64,000 nucleotides of DNA from Notospermus geniculatus (GCA_002633025.1 NMRB01000442.1:1-64000); one strand, 5' to 3'. Positions 32,821 to 44,639 are shown, numbered from the stretch's first letter. Made by a program: numbers and translations. The notes: generated from the sequence alone by a model not told the origin.

Positions 32821-33592
32821 GATAAGGAATAAGCCAATTTTGTCGTTATCACATCCCCTTTGCAACCTGCAGGTCCTGGGTTTGAATCCCGGGCCTGTCG
32901 TTAAGGAGAGACCTTGATAGTATTAGGGTTATCACTGTTGGCGAGTGATCGGCCCTGGGTTCGAATCCTGGGCCATATATAGCTAAGGATGAGCCTTTCA
33001 ATAGCCTTGTGGTTTTCACATCTGCTTAGCAAGCTACAGGTCCTGGGTTTGAATCCCGGGCCTATGGATAAGGAGTGATGAGCCTTGATAATCTTGTGGT
33101 TATCACATCCACTTAGCAAGCGACATGTCCCAGGTTTGAATCCCGAGCCATATGTTTAAGGCGAAGCCTTGAGGTTTTCACTTGCTTAGCAAGCAACAGG
33201 TCCTTGGTTCGAATCCCAGACCTGTGGATATAAGGAGCCTTGATAGCCTTGTGGTTATCGTATCTGCTTAGCGAGCGACAGGCCCTGGGTTCGAATCCCA
33301 GGAGCCATGATAGTATTGTTGTTTCTCACATCCACACAGCAAGCAACATGGTCCTTGGTTCGAATCCTGGGCCATATAGGGAAGGAGGAACCTTGATAGT
33401 TATGTGGTTATCACTGTTGGCGAGTGACAGACCCTGGGTTCGAATCCCGGGCCATATGGTTAAGGAGAGGCCTTGATAGTCTTAGGGTTATCACTGTTGG
33501 CGAGTGACAGACCCTGGGTTCGAATCCCGGGCCATATGGTTAAGGAGAGGCCTTGATAATCTTAGGGTTATCACTGTTAGTGAGTGATCTTT

Positions 33593-35618
33593 GTGCATCA
33601 TCAGACTTCCATCAAAATCGGTGACAGCAAGACACCAAATCATGCCTTGTTAACTCCTTAAGGCTATAATCCGAATTTGGCACAATGTTTGAGAAGGCAT
33701 CACAAACATGACCCAGACTGACTGCAACCAACTCATTTGATTCATGAGGAAGGGATTTCCAAGATGCCAGTCAAAGTTCAGAGCTGATTCTCTCATCCCT
33801 CTGAATGAACACCAACCAAACTAGGCCTAAAAGGGTACATGAAGGCTAGAGATATCTAACTTCTAACATAACTGGTATGTTTAAACAGCTTAAATATAAC
33901 TACAGTACGGAAGTACCGTACTATCGAACACTATCACTATCAATTAACTATCAATACCAACTAAAGGAAAACCTAGAGGAACCTGAACACACTAAAAACC
34001 GAGCACAGGACCACCGAGAAAACCAACCAAAAGAAGAGAGGACCACCAAAACCACCAAGGATTGTGAATCTGCCAAACTTTGATGATATCTTAGGAATTC
34101 ACAACCACAATCATCAAGATGAGTGGGCCTTCATTCTGGGTCACATCACATGATGACATTCAACAAGCAAAGTATCAAAAGGGAATTTAAAGCAACTATT
34201 GAGGATAAGACAAGGCCAACTTTCGTCAACAAGCTGCCACCTACGAATGATGGAATTTTGATGCAACTATAGACTGATGGTGCATCATCAGTCGATACCG
34301 GTACTGTAATGCATGATCACCTCAGATAAATTCTGATTCATCGTGCATTAACTTGGTGACTAAGGTCATCTGACCAAGGGTATGCATTAACAAAGTTTTA
34401 GGTCCATACAGACAAGTGTTATGAAATGTGCCCTGTAATGGTCAATATAGACAATGAAGACACCGGACCTGATAAGAGTTCACCGAGCTAAAAATGTAGG
34501 GTCACCCATAATGGGGACCCTACCTCACTGCTTCAATAGGTGTCACTCAATGGTTAAAACTGTTGAAGAGAACACTGCAGCATGATGAGAGTTCACCAGG
34601 TGCTAAATTAATATANAAATAGTTCTAGAGAATAGGTGGATAAGGAAAACATATATTTAAGAGAAAGTTTCTTCTAATAATTTATTGTTCCTGTATAATG
34701 AATGAATGCTTTGAAGGTTCTTTGGATTATTTCTCCACTTGAGTTCATTTGTCTTGGTATAAAAGGACCCATTTGAGAAAAGTCAGTTCTTAACGAGTTA
34801 TCCAGGCAAATGACTCACTGAGTGAACGGGACAGAGCCTCTCCTAACTCACATCCAGTATGTGTAATTGTCTTGTGTACTCTTGTGCCTGTGCACATAGT
34901 GTGAGTGAAGTTGTTGCTGTATTTAAAACTTGATGTATGTGTGGACGTGGCAAAAGCCTCAAAAAATCCTTCCTATAACAACTGTGGCTTTATTTATGGC
35001 AGTGCATGGTGAGATATCACTCCCCTTGCATACGCTTCATGTACACAAGTTTTTGTGACTCTCAGAAACTCCCAGCTCCTGTTTGCTGGTTGAGACACCT
35101 CACATTTTTTTCTGTTTGGTTTTGTGTCCTTTCTTACAAATTCTTCTTCATTGCTTATCTCAAAATGGTAGAAATGGATGGCTTAGTTTGAAAATGATTT
35201 CTACAAGTGTGGCTTTACTTTCAGTTTGTTTCCATATTTCCCATATTCAGGCCATAAGAATGTGGTAAGCATGACTTTAATAGGTGTCGGATATGCTGTA
35301 TTACATGTAGCTTTGATTGCGTTTGCATGACTACAGTTGTTTGCAGTAGCAACTTGCTGATTTGGTTTGTTATCTGATGGTTACACAATGAAGAATCTGC
35401 AAACTTCCACCACTTGGAGGCACTGTGAATGAGTGCACCTCTTCTTTTGATGTTTTGCTCCTGTTGCACTGCATCCAGTATGTCATGATGCGACTTAATT
35501 CCTTTTGTATATTCGCTCACAGTGCCGCCTTGTCAGGATAAAATGTCAAGCAGGTTCCTCATTATTATCTCCTGAGCAATTTCAGATACACAAGTACGGT
35601 ACACAAGTTTCTATTCTA
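33593..35618. other. Intergenic, nothing assigned
   Basis: No domain or terminal repeat is recognised. A single N lies at 34,615. The strings ATGTAGGGTCACCC and GGGGACCCTAC near 34,493-34,525 form a small hairpin resembling one near 811. Confidence 0.35.
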
Positions 35619-35849
35619 TTAACTCACTGAGTACCAATGTGTCCAGTTGGTATTTTCCAATGCCATTTAGCAAAAATATCTTGTCTATTTTTGATATTAG
35701 GCAAATGAAATCAGGGCGATAAATGTGAGACAGAGAATGGTGTTTATAAATGGATCAAAATTTTTGTTAATTTTTTGTGAACAGAACTTCACTTGAAGTC
35801 ATACCATTCTGAGGGAATATGTGTCTCTACACTTGGCACTCAGTGAGTC
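35619..35849. mobile_element. MITE-like element, ACTCACTGAGTACCA ends
   Basis: TTAACTCACTGAGTACCAA at the left faces TTGGCACTCAGTGAGTCA at the right. The element is 230 bp and AT-rich inside, with no coding sequence. Confidence 0.6.
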
Positions 35850-36111
35850 AATATCAATTAGTTATGTTGGTGATTTTGCTATTGAAATATTAAAACTTTA
35901 TAATTCAAAGCTTGCAGTTGTTATGTTGTGTCAGTGCCTGTTTTTCTTCTCTTCCTTGACTGGGATATCGTCATCATATTGACCATTTTATACCCAAGGT
36001 CCATCGCCAAGGATAGGATAGACTGGTCCCCTACCCTTATAACACTCTGCAAATACGTATCAAAGAGATAAAAAGCACAAAAATTGACACACAATATATG
36101 ATAAATAAAAA

Positions 36112-36313
36112 GGCAATTTCCAGAGTGTTTGCGATTTTTTCGACCCCAACCGGGGTCTTCTTCAGGCTGGAACTTCACAATCCGAAACTCTAGAACAGAC
36201 TGAGCTGAAACTGGGTTTCAGCTCAGTCTGTTCTAGAGTTTCGGATTGTAAAGTTCCAGCCTGAAGAAGACCCCGGTTGGGGTCGAAAATTCGCAAACAC
36301 TCTGGAAATTGCC
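36112..36313. repeat. Near-perfect 200-bp palindrome
   Basis: GGCAATTTCCAGAGTGTTTG on the left faces its inverse on the right. Both arms contain CGACCCCAACCGGGGTC or its inverse, GAACTT(T/C)ACAATCCGAAACTC, and CAGACTGAGCTGAAA, meeting at the centre with GGG between them. It belongs to the family at 11.1, 12.2, 19.1 and 20.2 kb. Confidence 0.88.
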
Positions 36314-37486
36314 TCTGCAAATATGTATAGCAGAGCGTTTAAGGGCGGGGACCAGTCTAAGGATGGCAATATGGGAATGCATCCATGCTACCGAAGTTTC
36401 TTGCATGGTAGATTCTTGCTAGCCCTGGGGTAGACACCAGGCACAATGATACAGTGTTGGGTAAAGTGTCTTGCTCAAGGACATGAACTCTGGACCCATC
36501 GGGCCATGACACTTCAACCACTGCACCACTGTCCCATTCATTGCACTGATTGGAAATAGCTTATTCCACCAACTTCTTGCTGGGAGGCATTGGCAAAAGG
36601 GGCAATCAAATATATTACACTGTGGTCCTTTAATCATGTTAATGAGCCTAGTTGTACAAAAACTGGACAGAGGGCAGCACCTTACGGTGGCGAATTCATA
36701 GACTGATCTTTTACCCTTGTAGTACTTCTCTTTACTCATACAAGCGGAGCGACTCGAGGGCGGGAGACCAGGCTAAACTTTAGTTACTGAACAATTGGCA
36801 GAGGGCAGCACCTCACGGTGGCTTATGTTACTTACTCAAAACGCGAAAGAGGGCAGCACCTTACAGTATCGTTGGCGGTGACGTCATCACTTATATCATA
36901 CCCAATCTGAACGTCAGAGAACGATTCGTGCCAACATCGTAACTCTGACGTATATCGGACAGCGCCATATTGCTCCGTGAACTACTTTGATGAANGCATT
37001 GTTTGTTTCTGCCGCGTTGGTGGTGGACAAAGGATGCCGCGTGGCACCGCTTGGAAATTCGCATGAATGGATCCTTAGCCTTAAATAGCTTTATGAATAA
37101 GGGGCCTGGCCCACAAAAAAGTGTACCTGCCAAAGGGGTGGTTTATACTCTGTCCGGATTTTCCGCCGACTATGATCAGTTTTATTGCGTGTGCACATTC
37201 ACGTCATAGAAACCTGCGATCAGTTTCATGCGCTTGACGGTCCGCGAGCGAGTATGAATTTCGCGGGCATCTACCTCAAAAATGGGCTGTTATACGGACA
37301 AGCTCCGTTTTGTGAACAACACATTTCCATTTTCAAAGTTCAAAAAATGTTTATAAACATTTTTATAAACATGTTTATAAACATGTTTATTTCCTGTTTG
37401 TACACACGCTCACTATTGTACGTTTCCAAATATTACGTGCGCAAATCATCGGACCATTGAATGCCAAGGTTGACTGACAACAATAG
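36314..37486. other. Intergenic with a thrice-repeated motif
   Basis: AGAGGGCAGCACCT(T/C)AC(G/A)G occurs near 36,671, 36,799 and 36,849. A single N lies at 36,995. TGTTTATAAACA-type palindromes cluster at 37,345-37,390. No coding domain is recognised. Confidence 0.4.
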
Positions 37487-37650
37487 AAGCAGTCAGCCGC
37501 GCATATTGCCAACAGATGGCAGCAAAGTATTAGCGTACAGGAAAATCTACGTGATTGCTGCTCGATCAATAATGACAGGGTCCGCTAGATGCATTGAATT
37601 GGGCCGTAGTGACACCTAGTGGTCAACTCGCTGATAGCTCCTATTCCATC
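37487..37650. mobile_element. MITE with CAATAGGAGC-type ends, copy 1
   Basis: This matches 47,728-47,898 closely (GCAGTCAGCCGCGCATATTG, GGTCCGCTAGATGCATTGAA, AGTGACACCTAGTGGTCAAC) but has a damaged left end (CAATAGAAGC). Confidence 0.7.
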
Positions 37651-37689
37651 AACTCGAGCGCTAACGCTGCCTAAATTTATTTATTCCTT

Positions 37690-37777
37690 ATAGCCGCATT
37701 TACATTACACGAATTTACCCTGGGTTAAACGAATTTGCCCCGGGTTATATTCGTAATGTAGGCTAAATGCGGCTTAT
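37690..37777. mobile_element. 88-bp miniature hairpin element
   Basis: ATAGCCGCATTTACATTAC faces GTAATGTAGGCTAAATGCGG; the inner CCTGGGTTAA and CCCGGGTTAT words are direct rather than inverted. Confidence 0.55.
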
Positions 37778-38108
37778 GATTCATTCAGTTACACACCAGT
37801 GGGTGGATTGGAATGCGCTTTTCTGGGGAAAATCCAATGTCTATAGATCGACCTTAAGTGTCGGGCTTAAGTACGCTTGGTGAATACTGCATAAATGACT
37901 AAGAAGAAGTTACGAAAATCTTAAGTGTGCTTGATAAATAGGGGATTTACGCATTACTTAAATGCACTTTACGCGGCTTTAATGAATACCATTTGATATA
38001 CTTACGATAGGGTTACGAATACGTAAGTGCTACGAACCGTTGATGAATAAGGCCCCAGGTCTGTTTCCAGAGAATAACAAAAGGGTAATATAGTGTGTTT
38101 ATTTTCAG

Positions 38109-39105
38109 GCTGATTTTGTATCTAGCCTTCATATATTTGCCGTCAGATTTTCTCTTGGCTGAGATGACTGTGGACAGGTTGATAGTGGTCAGATTTCCGA
38201 TGGCTGCTCCACGGCTCTGCACATCACGCCGGGCCTTTGTAACTATTGCTGGGACATTTGTTTTGATAAGTGGTTTGAATCTGTATATTATGTTTACCTA
38301 TAAGGAGGTTCATGACAAAGATACCGGTAAGAAATAGTGTTTCTCAATAGGCCTACAACAACCAAATCAGTGTGTTCCGTCCACGAATGTTAACTGACTC
38401 AACATCACATTATCCTGGTAAGTTACGAATGTTACATCACCCTACTATTATCGAATTCATATCTATATTTCATCCCTTAAATGGCACCCTGGAGTTCACC
38501 CCTGGTGATGGTGTATTCCTTTGCCTGCCTGAGGGGTGTTGCTGCATTTTTTTGTTTGTTTTTGACGATCGAGACCTGTCTCAAATTACAGGGCATGGTA
38601 TTCGAATCACCGTCGAAGATGCTCCTGCGTTAGAAAATCTCGGAAACTCGGTGGAGTTAGCCACCGGGACAGTTCTGTCGTTTGTAGTTATTATTTTCTG
38701 TAATGTGTGGATCGTAATCTCCCTTCACAACGCATCCAAAGAAAGGAACAAAATGGGTGTCAGCAACAAGGACAAAAAACACGAGAGGAGACGACAAACT
38801 ACTAGACCAGAATGTTGATTCTTGTAAGTATCGCTTACGTCATGACGTCAATTCCGTATCGAATCAATGTCGTCATCATCGAGAGTCAAGAGATCAAGAC
38901 TTTATACGATATGTCAAAGGAATACTGGTCATTGCGATACTTTTGTCAGCACTACATCATGCTTAACATTTGGGAGATTAACTTTGGTATCAATTTCTAC
39001 TTGTACTGCATCGGGGGTGGTGAGAAATTTCGAAATGACGTAAAGGAGAAGTTAAAGCCAGTTTTTGGTTGCTTTTCAGGGCCTTCTCACAATATGAATC
39101 AGTAG
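38109..39105 (+). pseudogene. Rhodopsin-family GPCR remnant (TM3 to TM7)
   Basis: The first part resembles TM3 to TM4 of a class A receptor. It has hydrophobic LYLAFIYLP, then AEMTVDRLIVVRFP (a DRL in the DRY position followed by the usual VV-R-P of intracellular loop 2), APRLCTSRRA, and a TM4-like AGTFVLISGLNLYIMF. A TM5-like segment (about 38,650-38,745) follows in another frame, with a basic loop 3 (ASKERNK). A TM6/TM7-like segment (38,824-39,105) follows in the first frame, ending with NFGINFYLYC, a degenerate NPxxY, and a basic tail. A splice acceptor (TTTATTTTCAG) precedes it, so TM1-2 could be on lost upstream exons. Two frame changes and the missing start argue for a pseudogene. The ligand class is not determined; the APRLCT loop recalls peptide receptors. 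Confidence 0.6.
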
Positions 39106-39109
39106 TTGA

Positions 39110-41200
39110 TGAGGACCTCAGATGCAATGATTAAGATATCAAAAGTTGTCAAAAACGTTGGCTGCAACTTACTCTGCATCAGTGTTATAAGCACCTTATT
39201 GATAACAATAACGGCAAGGCATAATGTTGAATGTTGTCAATATCACCAGCATTATCCTGGTAATAAACATAAACATTATGATCGTCAACATCGCCTTCAC
39301 TAATTGTCGAATTCTAGGCCTATAGTCCATCTCTTCAAAACACCCTAAAATGCTCTTTCACTAGATGGTGTAGTCCATTCTTCACTGTATAGCTCTATGG
39401 CTCTCAAGTTTTCCGATTGCAACTTCTGAGTTTGCCAATCCGAAGAAAGAAAAATAGCCTTCTCTCATAGGACGACTGGCCGCAAGAATGCATTCGATTT
39501 TTTTAGTTCCTGATGATATGTATGACTGTAATCAAAAATAAATAAGAAAAATGGTGGAGCTTCTGTATTTTAACGGTAGTTTCTTAATTTTAACCGTAAC
39601 ATTACGGGGCTACTGTTGATATAGGGCCTACTGCACTAAGCCTACTGTCATTCTACAGGACTTTATAATATTTTTGGGGTACAGTTTCGGTAGTCTCAGG
39701 AAGTTAAGAGAGCCCATGAGGGCATTTGACGCTTCACTTTTTATGTTCGATGGTGAAAGTATTTATGTAAAAATGAGCACTACTAGACGAAGTCAAGATC
39801 AAGCAGAAACCCGCTTGCATTTAACATCTTTAATACAGTGGACATTACCGATCATGTTTAGGCCCTCGGGCCTACATTCCCATTCATGGTTCGGCATGGT
39901 CGGTGAAAGTGATTTCGTAGTATTGTGTACTGACCACTGTACCTGTCTACACGGGTTTCATTCCCTTGCAGACAAGTTGAATGGTGTTTCCCATTTTCAA
40001 TGGCTTTGACAATTTGTGCTGTCCCCACTACGTACGAGGTTGGATGTGATGAGCATTAAAAACCTTGTGTGCCAAGCCAGGCTGTCAAGAATGTCACTGA
40101 TCAAGAAACCCCAAGGCCTAGGGCACGAATGTGAAAAGGGGAATCCACACCACTGCGTCCTCTATCGGCAGCTTCCAGCTTCCGAAAACCACCAAAAAAT
40201 TTCAACTTGGGAACGAGCTGTGAGAACTTCCTGCAGCCTATCCTGACTCGACGCAATGATCCCGGAATCTCCGACAGGCGGCAGTACACGACGAAGGCCT
40301 TTTTGGATCGCTGCTGATATTTTTATAGTGTAGGTGATTTGGGGGTTTGTAGCTCATAGGCGTTCGTTTGGCACCAAGGGGATGAAGTTGCTCATTGTTA
40401 CGGCTGTCCATCAATAGATAATTGGGAAAGATGTAGATAGTGACTCATACTGTGGAGAAAGCGATGTTGAATGGGGTACCGGCAAACAAAAGGAGGCGCT
40501 GATCATCAACTCGGTTAAAACGCAGGTGCGCATGCCTTTGCGATTGTTGAACGTCATCAGCCGTCGTGCGTCATTCTGACGTTACAAAAACTGTGTCATT
40601 CACAACCCATGACGTCGACCATTCGCCTGTCGTTTACGCCAAAATGGTCAACTTTATCGATTAAATTCATCATGTTCCCGCAGAGATTTTTGCTCAAAAG
40701 CAATAAGATATATTTTACCAGTTCTGTACTTCATGATAGAAACGTAAAATTAGAAATTGAGTGCAATGTTTTAGTTATATTTGGCCTAGAAACAGGGTGT
40801 GCTATTCAGAATTAGTTGGAAAATAACGTTAGCCTCACTTTCAATGACGCAGTTATGATCAAGTTGATAGTCAGCGCCGCGTCGCGGATTAGGTCTGCCG
40901 GTACCTCATTTAAAGATATTTGGGTGTTTTTAGAGATAATGAGACAAGCACAAGTATTGTTGACGTCACGATATGCCGCCGCCTTTTGCAAGCGCTGTAC
41001 TTGTCTGCGCCATGTATGGCAGGGAACGTGTGCATTGTGTCAGACGGTTGAACAGCACTGATTTTCGTGACGTCATGGGTTTCAGCCGCCGGCTTATGAT
41101 GTTTTGTTTGGGCAAGTACAGTGCAGAAATGAATGCAAAAAGTCAGGCGATTCAAGACCTCAGATTTTGATAGTTGGAACAATTCTATAGCCGAATCGGT
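39110..41200. other. Intergenic with one dispersed repeat
   Basis: 41,104-41,175 repeats the segment at 15,676-15,745. Otherwise no motif, RNA or terminal repeat is recognised. Confidence 0.35.
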
Positions 41201-41475
41201 AGATGTCGTCCTGGGTAACCCTAAAGTTTACCCAGGACCAACCTGGGTAACCTGGGTTTGCGTGTGTTTTCGCAGGCCACATGTTGCTCTATTGCAAACA
41301 GAGGGGGAAAAGAAAGTGACAGAAGATTATGGTGAAGAAGAACATCATGGCCTGCCTAGGCCTACACTCTTATTTTGCGGCTTCCAGTCTGTTGTTGTGT
41401 GTTTTTTTCGTGGGCCACATGTTGCTCTAGGCCTAGGCCTGTTCCAAACAGAGGGGAAAAGACATCAACACTCTG
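41201..41475. repeat. Local hairpin and short direct duplication
   Basis: GTCCTGGGTAACCCTAAAG and CTTTAGGG...TTACCCAGGAC-type words form an inverted pair at 41,207-41,242. The phrase GGCCACATGTTGCTCTA followed by CAAACAGAGGGG is present twice (about 41,275 and 41,416). Confidence 0.5.
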
Positions 41476-41799
41476 TGAGAGGATGCATTCAGTGTGGTGA
41501 CTCAAATCTGAGGATACGCATTGTAAGAGCTTCCTGTCTAGCAGACGACACATTTTAGCTTAATAAATAGGCATCGACCCCAAATTAAACTCATAGATAG
41601 TTGAAGTTGATATTGTAATACAGGTATATGACCAATAATTGACCCGTAATATGCGATAACACTTATAAAAATTGGGAATTTGCAAAACTGAGAGTACGCA
41701 TTGTAAGAATGCCTGTCTGAACGAGTGTACGCATTGTAAGACCACACAAATTGTTTCAAAAAATAGCCGATTTAACTATTCTGCCAAGGTGTTAGCTCA

Positions 41800-42010
41800 A
41801 ACCCCCCCCCCCCCATAAATCAGTGCCCTACCCTATTAGGCTTTTTTCACTGTGAGCATTCCCTATTGTCAAAATCTCGCAATACAAAGGATCAACATTC
41901 CCAATGAATAGAGCAGTGTTTACTGTGAAAAAAACCCTATTGTGTTTGACGGAATAAGCCGCACGAGTAGAGAAAGCAATACAATAGAACCTTTTGTAGC
42001 CCGGGCACTG
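41800..42010 (+). repeat. Dispersed repeat shared with 63.07-63.23 kb
   Basis: A C-run, then CATAAATCAGTG, CCTACCCTATT, GACGGAATAAG and CACGAG(T/A)AGAGAAA occur in the same order in both places. The 63-kb copy carries about 57 extra bases that themselves match 30,796-30,832. Family unknown. Confidence 0.6.
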
Positions 42011-42393
42011 GTTTACGGGTACATTCATTTACACTACACCGGGTGTCACGCTGGTCGTGCGGTAGTTTTCGAGTTTACCCGTGACAAGAAATGAGCTGCT
42101 CTCTCTTATTATATAGACTAGGGCATGCTTGCCACCTGTTTCAAGTTTAGGCCTACATGTACATGTGAGGCTCTATGTTTTTGTAATAGACCCTTTGCTG
42201 GTAGAGCGATATGTAGGTGCCTAAATGCGTTAGGACAACAAACTTCATCTAATTTAACAGTCCATTGTTGGCGGATGACCCCCCAAAATCAATAGGGTTC
42301 CGTGTAACATGGATATCTACAATTCCTGAAAATTTCGTGGCGATAAGTGGCCGCGTATTTTTTTAGTTATCCTGCTGAAACCACAGATTGGCG

Positions 42394-42414
42394 ACAGAGA
42401 GAGAGAGAGAGAGA
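42394..42414. repeat. (GA)n microsatellite
   Basis: About ten uninterrupted GA dinucleotides. Confidence 0.9.
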
Positions 42415-42462
42415 AATCCAGTGAAACCAATGAAGACCGCCGCCTTGTGAGGTGGTGGCGGT

Positions 42463-42849
42463 TTTAATTGGAAAATTAAACGAGACTTACCTGTAAGTTG
42501 AGGTTTGATTGAGATTCTATCGAATCATCAATCGGGAATGGAGGAATCACATGAGATAGCACACGCTGACTAGCTCCTCAGTCTTGAAAAATGAGAGGCC
42601 ACAAGAATCCAGGATGAATGAAGGGTGGGTAATCCAAAAGCAGAGTAGTAACAAACTAAATGACCCAAAAACAACACCAGGAATGACAGACACTACTAAC
42701 CAACAACTAGAAAGAAGGGAGGGCATGTGATACACTAACCAACAACTAGAAAGAAGGGAGGGCATGTGATTCCTCCATTCCCGATTGATGATTCGATAGA
42801 ATCTCAATCAAACTTCAACTTACATGTAAGTCTCGTTTAATTTTCCAAT
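42463..42849. mobile_element. Miniature DIRS-like derivative
   Basis: The arms 42,463-42,553 and 42,765-42,849 are inverted copies of about 85 bp (ending AATTGGAAAATTAAACGAG and its inverse). Inside the left arm, ATTCTATC, AATCAATC and CACATGAGATAGCACACGCTGACTAG-like order matches the terminal repeat of the DIRS element next to it. The spacer contains a duplicated AACCAACAACTAGAAAGAAG unit. It looks like a non-autonomous relative sharing the neighbour's terminus. Confidence 0.6.
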
Positions 42850-42895
42850 TCTATCTCATCTAATCAATCTGGGTCATTCCAGAATCCCATGAGAT
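42848..42895 (+). repeat. DIRS terminal inverted repeat, 3' side
   Basis: All 48 bases are the inverse of 46,490-46,537. Confidence 0.92.
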
Positions 42896-43484
42896 TTGAA
42901 AGCCTTGTGGCCGAACAAAGAGCAAACACAAAACCAATATGAAAATTATTTAACACAAAATTTTTGTATTACTCAGAATTATCTTTTGTATAGAATGTGT
43001 TACACAGTCCAATCATTACCACACCTACTGAGTCATCTTAATAAAGCCCACATGTATGCTTCATACAACACCTTTACCGGTATCATCTATGCAAAAAACC
43101 ATAGATCTCCACCTACATGTAGGCCTATATTGCCGTAAAATATTTGCACTAAAAGGCAAAACCATGGTAGTCCTTACAGACGTACCCCTCCTCCCCTCCC
43201 CCTTTAGGGAGGTACATGTAGGCCTACCTATCTGTTATATATAGGTAATATACATACGTATATCATTGTCTATGCACCAGCATGCTACTATGTAACCTAA
43301 AACACGAATAAAGAACAGTCTAAGCCAAGTCTATATTCAACCATAGATGGCAGCATTGCCTGCAGCACAGTAGAGTCAAAGACTCCCAGATGAAGCACCG
43401 ATAAGCAGCAAAGTCAACAAACTGTCAACCAATGACCCTGGATAAGGTCATGGACACCAACGGTAGTCGTAAGCAAGATAAGTC

Positions 43485-43850
43485 TCAGGGTGAGTTCCCC
43501 ACCAAATGACATCTCCAATTGACTTCCAGGGCAGTCTGGCCTATCAAGGTCACGTTGTCTGCAACAGCCGAAGGCAACACACTGAGCAAATGTTGGTCAA
43601 ATGACATACTATCAGTCATGTCCTTATTATAGAATTTAGCAAAGGTGGCGGCGTTAGCCCAGCCCACCATACTAAGAATAGAATCCACGGGTATTCCAGC
43701 TTTAGCCAAGGTAGAAGTACTGGCGGAGCGTGTTGAATGCGCTTTGTACACACTTGTGTCAATCCCACTTTTTTTGCATTGACAGTTTTATCCAACGAGC
43801 TATAGTTTCTGTACTGATCGCTTTATGCGGCTTTGTGTAACTAATGAGCA
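43485..43850 (-). pseudogene. DIRS tyrosine recombinase, C-terminal part
   Basis: The minus strand encodes YTKPHKAISTETIARWIK, then after a shift in a T7 run near 43,770 the segment KAHSTRSASTSTLAKAG (HxxR box), SMVGWANAATFAKFYNKD (Trp, and the nucleophilic Tyr in FYNK) and a tail. The HxxR, W and Y positions of the recombinase fold are kept. The N-terminal half with the first catalytic Arg is missing or replaced by the unrecognised DNA at 43,860-44,620. In a live element it would integrate the circular DNA product. Confidence 0.8.
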
Positions 43851-43859
43851 ACTGTTGCT

Positions 43860-44625
43860 CAGATCCACGCAAACACTAGGGTTTTTTCACAGAGCACTGC
43901 TCTCCCAGGCGCTTGCTTTCATCGGTATTCATATGATAATAAGGTGTTTTTTGTAGTAGAGTTTACCACCTGTCCATTCCTGGGCCGTTGTCTGATTGGC
44001 TGCTTACGATTAGGAGGCGTGTATCTCAATGCGGTAATAGTCGACTGACCCAACGCTGTTGGACTCGTCTGTATGGTACCGCTCTTGCCCGGCCTGACCA
44101 GGAGCAGCTGCCGCCTGGTGTAAGCTTGTGAAGTTAAGTTGTTGTAGAAAAAAACAAACAAAGACAACGATGTATAGGCCCTGCACATGCTATACGAAAA
44201 TCAACGACCAAATAAAATCTGTTGCATCCGTAGTATCGAGTTACGAGTGGATCACTTTATTGCCCAGCAGAGGATAAAGTACAAATCCGTACATCCTCAT
44301 TCAATCGGGTCAGTCGACTTTAAAAACACCCCTACCGCATTGAGATTTGCCGCCAGTACGCCTAGTTTTATTCTGTCGACAAAGAAAGAACAGAGTCTGT
44401 TGACATACACTAAGCAATCCAGTTCAGAGCGCACATAAAGTGCTCCGCGCTGTGCGCCAATTAACGCTCACAATAGACGCTATGCTCTAATCCCCCAATG
44501 CGCGTTAAATGACAAAAGGCTTATGCGCCACAATTGAATTCTTATGCTCTTTGCTTGCTTTGGACTGCGCTTCTTGTGCCCCTATTATTAAGGTGACAAA
44601 AGGTTATGTGCTCACTCATTCAACN
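43860..44625. other. Unrecognised interior of the DIRS element
   Basis: No continuation of the recombinase or the RNase H/methylase region is seen, and the stretch ends at an N (44,625). It may be an insertion or a misjoined piece. Confidence 0.4.
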
Positions 44626-44639
44626 TGTCCGCCGCTATC

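Larger units (their letters stand above)
31676..33592 (+). repeat. Array of about 16 tRNA-like units
   Basis: Units of about 70-110 bp repeat the order GAGTGAGCC, TTGATAGTCTTGTGGTTATCAC (A-box-like), CTGCTTAGCAAGCGACAGG (anticodon-arm-like, loop TTAGCAA) and GGTTCGAATCCCGGGCC (B box and T arm). B boxes lie near 31,695, 31,902, 32,111, 32,178, 32,390, 32,469, 32,678, 32,878, 32,958, 33,046, 33,133, 33,206, 33,287, 33,357, 33,437 and 33,517. The GTGGTTATCAC-GGTCCTGGGTTCGA layout recalls tRNA-Val, while the loop would read AGC. Acceptor pairing is poor, so these are tRNA-derived repeats. Five units carry a palindromic insertion at the same place. Confidence 0.85.

Noticed and set aside
31680-33560. 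Functional tRNA gene cluster
   Set aside because: B boxes are good, but acceptor arms do not pair, anticodon stems are imperfect and the units vary freely. These are tRNA-derived repeats.
31676-33592. CRISPR-like array
   Set aside because: The repeats are long, tRNA-like and divergent, spacers are not unique short inserts, and the genome is clearly eukaryotic.
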